From Halanaerobiaceae bacterium ANBcell28 (lineage in GTDB: Bacteria > Bacillota > Halanaerobiia > Halanaerobiales > DTU029), in the NCBI GenBank assembly GCA_037623315.1, contig JBBJJH010000003.1:1-64000 (forward strand): 64,000 bases of DNA, written 5' to 3'. Shown piece by piece: positions 58,174 through 64,000 of the stretch; position 1 is the stretch's first letter, and each line of letters opens with the position of its first letter. Under the pieces are notes generated by a model that was not told the DNA's origin, did not search any database, and worked only from the letters and a program-made list of their open reading frames with translations. A program made the translations under genes and the position numbers.

Positions 58174-59574
58174 TTATATTATATTATACGTTTTGGCTCT
58201 CTTAATATTATATATTGCCCTTCGGAAAGCAGATTCATTTATAGGGATATTGTTCATTTCTTTAATGTCTATACCAAAACTAATAGATTTTTTCAGTGTA
58301 TATAAAGCTGCTTGCCGACATACATGAGCCAGTTCTTCTCCAGACAAACCTTGAGATTGAATTGATAATCTATGAAGATTGACATTATCTAAATTATAAT
58401 TTTTGCTATGATTTTTTATTATTTCATACCTATCATTTTTATCAGGTAAATCTAGACTCAGTATTAATTTAAAAGTATTGTTTTCCAACAATAAAGGATT
58501 TAAATTTTTGAGTTTTCTACAAGCAGCAAATACTATAATATTAGATTTACTTAGATCTTTTTGCATCTCATTAAGAAATGTAAACAATGCTTTTTCAATT
58601 CTACTGCTATTCAATATTTTTTTTGAAGAAAATAAAATATCTATTTTATCAAAAAATATCAGTGTTTTTTTCATTTCAATTGCCTTATTAAAGATTTCTA
58701 TAACTCCTTTTTTAGGATCTTCATACCATTTATTAATCAACTCAACAGGATCTATAGAAAAAAAATTATAATTAATTTTCCTGGACAGAGCATTAACCAA
58801 CATACTTTTTCCAACACCCGTTCTTCCATGAATCAAAAAAGAGTCTATTTTATTAAGACCTAGACTTGTAAAAAATTCAGAATATATAATAGGCCATTCT
58901 ACATTTTGAATTAAAAGTTCTTTCTGAACATCTAATCCACCTATTTCATTCCATTTTACTCTAGCTTCTTTTAAGAATATAAATTTATAATCTTTTAGCA
59001 TTTCTTTTTCTTCAATTTTTTCTTTTCCCTTTATATGATTATTCTTATACAACTTTTCTTTTGCATTTTCATCTAAATCTTCCTTAATACTAATATAAGT
59101 GTTTTTATTTACTAAAACCAATCCTTCAGGTTTTGTATCTATAACTTCAACTTCACATACAAGCTTACCATTAGTATATACATCTAGCAAAAGACCTTTT
59201 TTTACAGGTGCATTTATAAAGTATTTGCATAAATAATCTTCTTTAATGTTTTCTTTTTTATATTTCTCAACAAAAGTAAAATTAATATATTCAGCAGGTT
59301 TAAGTACTACATTTTCTACTATGATTTTATCATCAATTTTAGCATTAAGATTTTTTAAAATCATTTTATTTATCTGAATTAACATATTTTCATCATTGCT
59401 TAAAATCGGTAATACTCGCACTGCAAATCTTATATCTTCCTTTTTCAACAAGATAGTATCTCCAATATTTACACCCATTTTCTCCATATCTGCAAAAGAA
59501 ATACGTACTATTAATTTACCTTTATCCTCATCTAATGCTTTTTTAATAGTATATATATTATCCATATTATCCAT
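58174..59574 (-). CDS. CDC48-like AAA protein with degenerate catalytic motifs
   Basis: A 466-residue protein. Residues about 1-165 form a CDC48-type N-domain (LDEDKGKLIVRISFADMEKM). Residues about 205-440 are one AAA module (VKWNEIGGLDVQKEL). Walker A is intact (G250RTGVGKS257). Walker B is LIFFDKID with Lys310 in place of the catalytic Glu. Sensor 1 reads AACRKL instead of AATNRP. The arginine-finger segment RPGRFD is replaced by ENNTFK. It should bind ATP but not hydrolyse it normally. A chaperone-like or scaffold role in assembling the neighbouring structural proteins is inference. A GGGGGGG-type ribosome site precedes the ATG. Confidence 0.8.
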   Translation of the reverse strand: MDNMDNIYTIKKALDEDKGKLIVRISFADMEKMGVNIGDTILLKKEDIRFAVRVLPILSNDENMLIQINKMILKNLNAKIDDKIIVENVVLKPAEYINFTFVEKYKKENIKEDYLCKYFINAPVKKGLLLDVYTNGKLVCEVEVIDTKPEGLVLVNKNTYISIKEDLDENAKEKLYKNNHIKGKEKIEEKEMLKDYKFIFLKEARVKWNEIGGLDVQKELLIQNVEWPIIYSEFFTSLGLNKIDSFLIHGRTGVGKSMLVNALSRKINYNFFSIDPVELINKWYEDPKKGVIEIFNKAIEMKKTLIFFDKIDILFSSKKILNSSRIEKALFTFLNEMQKDLSKSNIIVFAACRKLKNLNPLLLENNTFKLILSLDLPDKNDRYEIIKNHSKNYNLDNVNLHRLSIQSQGLSGEELAHVCRQAALYTLKKSISFGIDIKEMNNIPINESAFRRAIYNIKRAKTYNII

Positions 59575-59687
59575 ATTATCCCCCCCCTTAAATTACTTTC
59601 TTTATATATATCCTATGTATTCGAAAAACTAATTATCAATATGACAGATTATAACATATTATAATTATAAATATATTAAAGAAAGAG

Positions 59688-60563
59688 GTGTTAAAAATAG
59701 CTCAATCTGATACTTTTATAATTAATGCATCTGCTCCTAAAGAACTACCTAAAGGTGGCCAAGAAATAAATGTTAATTTAAGTTTGGAAAAAATAAAATC
59801 AGAGGGAAAACGAATCGTTCGTGGTTTAATCAGAGATGATTGTGGTAATCCTCTTGAAAATGCGACTGTTAAAGTATTTACTCTAGACTATAAGCCAGTA
59901 GATCATACTTTCAGTGATATTAAAGGAGAATATCGTTTTGATCAATTAGCGAAAGGAAGTTATAGGATAACTGCAAAAAAAGAACCTGGGTATATATTAT
60001 CAGAGAGTAAAAGTTTTGCATTAGCTAAAGAGGGAACTGTTAATTTAGATATTAGTTTGGATCCAATCCCTGATACAGCTATTATATCATCTATATATGG
60101 TAAAATTTACGACATAGAAGGCAAAGCAATTCCTAATGCTCAGGTTAATATCTTCCAAAAAAACGACTCTAATTCCGAAACTTTGTTTGCAGAAACTGAA
60201 ACAAACCAAAGTGGACAATTTTTTACCGTAAATCTACCTGCTGGTGAGTATATAGTAAAAGCAAACAAACGTGGTTATAAACTTAGTCAAGGAACCATTG
60301 TTGTTATTGATAATAATGAATTTGCAGAAGTTAATATATCATTAATAATTAATAAGTCTGAAAACATGGGAACAGTTTCTGGTATTATATCAGATAAACA
60401 TAACAATCCAATCCATGGTGCCTTTGTAGCACTTTATAAGCTAAATGGTGAAAAAGAAAAATTAATTAATTTAGCTCGTAGTAATATAGAAGGATTATAT
60501 TTATTTACTGAGGTAGAACCGGGAGAATATCTTGTTAAAGCCAAAGGTATTAAATTATCATAA
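59688..60563 (+). CDS. Protein of three carboxypeptidase-regulatory/Cna-B-like repeats
   Basis: About 290 residues without a signal peptide: three beta-sandwich repeats (about 45-125, 135-215 and 225-290), each with a G-x-I-x-D-x-x-G-x-P-x-x-x-A-x-V start (LIRDDCGNPLENATVKVF, KIYDIEGKAIPNAQVNIF, IISDKHNNPIHGAFVALY) and a GEY/YRFD-type second half. They resemble the N-terminal domain of the protein at 49257-50768. The start is uncertain: the GTG at 59688 overlaps the GAGGTG site, and six bases after that site stands ATA (59697), where an ATG would be expected. It is probably a stalk or linker protein. Confidence 0.72.
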   Translation: MLKIAQSDTFIINASAPKELPKGGQEINVNLSLEKIKSEGKRIVRGLIRDDCGNPLENATVKVFTLDYKPVDHTFSDIKGEYRFDQLAKGSYRITAKKEPGYILSESKSFALAKEGTVNLDISLDPIPDTAIISSIYGKIYDIEGKAIPNAQVNIFQKNDSNSETLFAETETNQSGQFFTVNLPAGEYIVKANKRGYKLSQGTIVVIDNNEFAEVNISLIINKSENMGTVSGIISDKHNNPIHGAFVALYKLNGEKEKLINLARSNIEGLYLFTEVEPGEYLVKAKGIKLS

Positions 60564-60574
60564 TTATATTTTTA

Positions 60575-60618
60575 AAAGACATAAGATGTCTTATTTTGAG
60601 CACTCTTATGTCTTTTTT
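60575..60618 (+). terminator. Terminator
   Basis: AAAGACATAAG (60575-60585) pairs with CTTATGTCTTT (60605-60615), followed by a T tract. It ends the Cna-B-like repeat gene. The 226-base gap to the next gene holds nothing else recognisable. Confidence 0.85.
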
Positions 60619-60795
60619 TACTAATTATTTAGAGGAAAATTATTAATAGATAGATCTCTTGCGAAGAACAAGTGCAATTTTAAAGAAGAACATATATAGT
60701 CAAGAAAGAACTCTTCTTCTATCTAGTCTAAGAAGATAATAAACTAATATATAAGTGGTATAAAATGTCAAAGAATATATTAGGGGGTATTGTAT

Positions 60796-61779
60796 ATGGA
60801 TTCTTTTTTGACTACCTTAATTTTAACTTACTTAATAAAGTTAATTGAATTAGAAAAAAGAGATAAAAGTTATTCAAAAAATTATCTTTTAGAAAATAAA
60901 AAAGAAGACGAGACTAATATTTTAAAAAAAATCACAGATTTTGAGATAAATATCAGAGAAAAGGAAAACTCCTCTTCTAAATGTCAGGAACTAGAACTTA
61001 ATATAATTAATAAGAGTAGTAATAGTCTTAATAATATTTTAATTAATTGTAAAGTTATATATGATAGCAACAATATTAAATTTGATAATTTAAAAGTAAA
61101 AGAAAATAATTTTATTGAGGGAATAAACTATATAAAAAACGATTATGGCTTTTTAGAAATAACTTTTAAATTAAAAGAAATAAAAGCTAATGATACTCTT
61201 ACTTTGAATCTTAAATTAGCTGTTTTATCAATTCAGGAGCCTAATAAATATCTAATAACATATATTGCGTCTTCAAATATTAATGAGTTTAATTATATGG
61301 ACTATTGTATAAGCTCCATTAAAGCCATACAAGTAAAGGCAGACACAAAAATTTCCCCACTAAACCACAAAGAAAAAAACTGTCAAGTTATAAGCTACAA
61401 CATATATAATCAGGGACATTCTCCTACTAGCATTTTAAAATTTACAGCTAAAATTATCGTTCCTGAAAAAGTAGAAATTGAAATGCTAAGAGAAGAAGCA
61501 ATGAATGCATATCTTGCAAACACTCAGCAAAACATATCTATCAATAAGAAAATAAGTAATAATACCATAATAATTGAAAGCCCACTGCTAACAATCCCAT
61601 ATAAAGGTTCTGTATCCCTCTCCATAAGCTTCCAAATTTCACGGATTACTTCTTTTAGAGAAAGTTCAAATATAAAGATAATCATTGATACTATATCTAT
61701 TAAAAATGAAAATAAATACTGGATTCTTCCTCCAACAATAAAGAAAAACGAAGTGAAAGTAATCGGCAAAATAATATAA
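60796..61779 (+). CDS. DUF11-like beta-sandwich protein
   Basis: A 327-residue protein. A short N-terminal hydrophobic stretch (SFLTTLILTYLIKLI) may be amphipathic and is not a convincing signal. Two DUF11-type domains follow (about 55-165 and 180-325). The second, from IYNQGHSPTSILKF, through INKKISNNTIIIESPLLTIP and SFRESSNIKI, aligns with the C-terminal part of the protein at 61865-63271, so the two are paralogues. ATG 60796 has AGGGGG upstream. Composition is very AT-driven (Lys/Asn/Ile) compared with the acidic paralogue. Confidence 0.65.
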   Translation: MDSFLTTLILTYLIKLIELEKRDKSYSKNYLLENKKEDETNILKKITDFEINIREKENSSSKCQELELNIINKSSNSLNNILINCKVIYDSNNIKFDNLKVKENNFIEGINYIKNDYGFLEITFKLKEIKANDTLTLNLKLAVLSIQEPNKYLITYIASSNINEFNYMDYCISSIKAIQVKADTKISPLNHKEKNCQVISYNIYNQGHSPTSILKFTAKIIVPEKVEIEMLREEAMNAYLANTQQNISINKKISNNTIIIESPLLTIPYKGSVSLSISFQISRITSFRESSNIKIIIDTISIKNENKYWILPPTIKKNEVKVIGKII

Positions 61780-61785
61780 TAAATC

Positions 61786-61813
61786 ACTAAATACACTATA
61801 AAAACATAATATA
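61786..61813 (+). promoter_or_regulatory. Sigma-K-like promoter (AC-N17-CATAATATA)
   Basis: AC at 61786-61787 and CATAATATA at 61805-61813 are separated by 17 bases, within the sigma-K pattern. It lies 51 bases upstream of the ATG at 61865, so the gene need not depend on its neighbour for transcription. Confidence 0.45.
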
Positions 61814-61864
61814 TATAGTCTTATATTTAATTATATGTAAACTTATATGGAGGTGAATATTTAT

Positions 61865-63271
61865 ATGGCAGATGTCTGCATAGATTGTGAATGTATTCCT
61901 TATGAAAATATATGCTGCTGCCCACCAATAAATGGTATTACTGTATTCCAACCAGCCTGTCAGGTTTTACCTGATGGAAATTTGGTAAATAATCCGTGTT
62001 ATAAAGCAGAAGAAAGAAAGTCTTACTGGACTTATAAGCTAATGGCTGATTGTGCCCCATCTACAAGGGCGATTAGCAGTATTGGTATTCCAATCTGTGT
62101 CAATATTACTGCAGAACTGCTTACTGTTGACGAAAAGATTGATGGTTGTGATGAATTTAGAACACTTATATTTGATGATGAATATGAATTTAACGTAAGC
62201 GACCCTGTTCTAGGGGAAGCCCCTGCAGGTTTCAAATGGCTAAAAATTATGTCAAATGACAGATTTGAAAAAGGGGTTACTGTTCAATACAGATTAAGAC
62301 TCCAGGGGAATTTTCCTGTAGGAGAAGAAGAAATAAGAGTAAAAGCAGGTCCTAATTTACTGGAATTTCAATGTGATGATTGTTATAAAGTACCTGCCTG
62401 TCCTGAAGTAGGAAGACTTACAGTTGAGAAAGTTTGTGATGAAATAATAGAAGATAATCAAGTGGAGCTTAATTATGCCACACATGTAAGTAATCCTGGC
62501 AATGTAAATTTTGAAAATGTTCAATTTAGTGATCGTATAACCTACAATCCAGTTAATATAACAATTGATGTAGAAGATATTAACATTTCTCCTGAAAATC
62601 TTCTTGTTGATACAAGTGTCCCAGGGATTATTGATATAAGTGGAAATTTAGGAGAATTATCACCAGGCGAAAGCATAACAGTAGAATATAATATTCCAAT
62701 AGGAAATATTGAAGATGCCGGACAATATATTATCAACAATACCGCAAGAGCATTAGCAAATGGTGTTGAGTCTTCAGATACATGTACACTCAACATCGAT
62801 GCTGTTAGATTAGAAGGTGATAAGTGTTGTGTTGAAGGTACTGATGCAGATAGTAGAGTCTTTAGATTAATTGTAAGAAATCTTGGACACTCTCCAGAAA
62901 CCAGAGTAACAATACGGGATAGATTTATAATCCCATCTGGAGTTACTATTCGTTTCAATAGTTTTGATGGCTGTTCAGCTGTCTTCGAAGGTACTAATAG
63001 ACCGGTAAACATTAATAGTGATATTACAGATAGTACTATAATAATTACCTGTTCAAATTTAACAATTCCTCAAGCTACTACAATAAACAAAAACATTAGC
63101 TACAGAATTATAGAAACTACTATGTTTAGAGAACCTGCAATAATAGAAAATACTTTAAAAGAAATTGAATTCTTAAATGTTGGGGAGCAGGTATTATTGG
63201 GTATAGATAACGTACCGGCAACAGCAAGGACTGAAGTAATTGGCACTATAGAATGTCTCCATCCATGTTGA
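61865..63271 (+). CDS. Cys-rich N-terminus plus DUF11 repeats, structural protein
   Basis: A 468-residue acidic protein. Its N-terminal 60 residues are Cys-rich (MADVCIDCECIPYENICCC). A beta domain (about 60-175) and two DUF11-like domains follow, the latter starting near VGRLTVEKVC and DKCCVEGTDADSR. It ends GTIECLHPC. More than 20 cysteines suggest disulfide cross-linking or metal binding, as in coat or appendage proteins. No signal peptide. GGAGGTGA overlaps the first ATG (61847), so the ATG at 61865 is the start. It is paralogous to 60796-61779 over the last domain. Confidence 0.72.
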   Translation: MADVCIDCECIPYENICCCPPINGITVFQPACQVLPDGNLVNNPCYKAEERKSYWTYKLMADCAPSTRAISSIGIPICVNITAELLTVDEKIDGCDEFRTLIFDDEYEFNVSDPVLGEAPAGFKWLKIMSNDRFEKGVTVQYRLRLQGNFPVGEEEIRVKAGPNLLEFQCDDCYKVPACPEVGRLTVEKVCDEIIEDNQVELNYATHVSNPGNVNFENVQFSDRITYNPVNITIDVEDINISPENLLVDTSVPGIIDISGNLGELSPGESITVEYNIPIGNIEDAGQYIINNTARALANGVESSDTCTLNIDAVRLEGDKCCVEGTDADSRVFRLIVRNLGHSPETRVTIRDRFIIPSGVTIRFNSFDGCSAVFEGTNRPVNINSDITDSTIIITCSNLTIPQATTINKNISYRIIETTMFREPAIIENTLKEIEFLNVGEQVLLGIDNVPATARTEVIGTIECLHPC

Positions 63272-63342
63272 AGCACGTTTCTCTATATTACCCAGATACT
63301 GTCGGCAGAAATAATACTCCCTTAAGTAAAAGGAAGTCAAGC

Positions 63343-63374
63343 ACCAGGCTGCTTAAATATTTAAGTAGCCTGGT
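63343..63374 (+). terminator. 16-bp hairpin terminator
   Basis: An almost perfect palindrome (63343-63358 with 63359-63374, one G-T) begins ACCAGGCT and ends AGCCTGGT, followed by TTATCTTT. It separates the surface cluster from typA. The 63272-63493 gap otherwise holds only the typA leader. Confidence 0.75.
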
Positions 63375-63493
63375 TTATCTTTCGTCACAGGACATTTATA
63401 GGGCAATTATTTAATTATATTTTTGATAGCTATTGATTATTATGAAAAAACAATGTAAAATAGACAAGAATTAGAAAAAGAAAGGATATGCTA

Positions 63494-64000
63494 ATGATAA
63501 AAACACAAGAAATAATAAATATAGCAATCATAGCTCACGTTGATGCAGGGAAGTCAACACTGGTTGATGCCTTTTTGAACCAAAGTGGGGTATTTAGAGA
63601 AAATGAAGAAGTAGTAGATTGTGTAATGGATAGAAATGATTTAGAAAGAGAACGTGGCATTACCATCTACTCCAAAAACTGTGCCATAGAGTATGAAGGA
63701 ATCAAAATGAATATTGTTGATACACCTGGACATGCTGACTTCTCTTCAGAAGTTGAAAGGGTTATAAAAGCTGTTGATACAGCTGTTTTGATAGTAGACT
63801 CAAGTGAAGGCCCTATGCCTCAAACCAGATTTGTCTTGCAAAAGTCACTGGAATTAGGGATTAAGCCAATTCTTTTTATCAACAAAATGGACAAGAAAAA
63901 CGCTAGAGCCGAGGAAGTCACTGACATGGTTCTAGACCTATTTATTGATCTGGAAGCAGATGATCAGCAATTAGAATTCCCTATTGTTTATGGTGTTGCC
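63494..64000 (+). CDS. typA: Ribosome-associated GTPase TypA/BipA (5' part)
   Basis: The first 169 residues of a translational GTPase, cut by the window edge. G1 is [12 protein letters not shown]2 the [14 protein letters not shown] segment, G3 DTPGHADF and G4 INKMDK. These match TypA/BipA, which binds ribosomes under stress and helps 50S assembly. HVDAGKST differs slightly from the common HVDHGKTT. AAAGGAT precedes ATG 63494; an in-frame ATG at 63488 is too close to that site. Confidence 0.93.
   Translation, partial: MIKTQEIINIAIIAHVDAGKSTLVDAFLNQSGVFRENEEVVDCVMDRNDLERERGITIYSKNCAIEYEGIKMNIVDTPGHADFSSEVERVIKAVDTAVLIVDSSEGPMPQTRFVLQKSLELGIKPILFINKMDKKNARAEEVTDMVLDLFIDLEADDQQLEFPIVYGVA

Noticed and set aside
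58174-59574. Gas-vesicle GvpN or a proteasome-type unfoldase
   Set aside because: The N-domain and AAA order are CDC48-like, no gvp or proteasome genes are nearby, and the hydrolysis residues are missing.
62542-63012. 156-codon minus-strand frame inside the DUF11 gene
   Set aside because: Antisense shadow of a well-supported gene; no ribosome site.
47505-63271. Prophage interpretation of the surface cluster
   Set aside because: No terminase, portal, capsid protease, lysis or replication genes are present. Only one protein has a virus-like domain, and the recombinases are of Tn554 type outside the cluster.

Overview
This window is low-GC, Firmicutes-type DNA. Shine-Dalgarno sites are strong (AGGAGG/AGGGAG), coding density on the minus strand is high, and there is a Spo0E-like mini-protein. 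The protein flavour (TypA, CheC/CheX-rich chemotaxis, YesM/YesN, SPOCS-like domains, TasA/camelysin-like proteins) suggests an anaerobic endospore former, possibly of the Halanaerobiales type. That taxon is an inference. I see no rRNA, tRNA or CRISPR array.

Layout. (1) 0.3-7.4 kb: an envelope protein, then a minus-strand operon reading siaA (interrupted by an in-frame TGA) - siaD - siaB - siaC - bacteriohemerythrin - cheX, which is a SiaABCD-type partner-switch/c-di-GMP module. (2) 7.6-16.5 kb: two chemoreceptors, an IS3 remnant beside a duplicated chemoreceptor 5' end, interspersed repeats, an HD-GYP/GGDEF pair and a Spo0E-like gene. (3) 16.7-24.7 kb: a full chemotaxis operon, cheY-like - cheX - cheX - cheA - cheW - mcp - cheR - cheD - cheB. 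(4) 24.9-29.9 kb: a YesN/YesM two-component pair with an orphan sugar-type binding protein and no permeases. (5) 29.9-32 kb: mostly non-coding, with decayed coding and insertion-element traces. (6) 32-43.4 kb: a glycan operon carrying all five activities for UDP-2,3-diacetamido-2,3-dideoxy-mannuronate, with the aminotransferase and dehydrogenase fused, plus four GT4-type domains. (7) 43.5-46.9 kb: a Tn554-like tnpA-tnpB-tnpC recombinase trio. (8) 47.5-63.3 kb: the most unusual region, described below. (9) From 63.5 kb: typA/bipA, cut by the window edge.

Region 8 holds two TasA/camelysin-like proteins without signal peptides, a protein with an N-terminal carboxypeptidase-regulatory fold joined to a phage/virus-like beta-sandwich module, SPOCS-like and zinc-ribbon small proteins, an 11-cysteine protein, DUF11-type beta-sandwich proteins, a three-repeat Cna-B-like protein, three large GT2 glycosyltransferases (two with SunS-like GT2-TPR architecture), and a CDC48-like AAA protein whose catalytic residues are missing. 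Four of the structural genes are preceded by AC-N16/17-CATANNNTA-like boxes (three exact, one with a single mismatch), which is the form of the mother-cell sigma-K promoter. Cytoplasmic structural proteins, sigma-K-like promoters and protein-type glycosyltransferases together suggest an undescribed glycosylated spore-surface layer or appendage assembled from the mother cell. The parts are seen in the sequence; the integrated function is inference.
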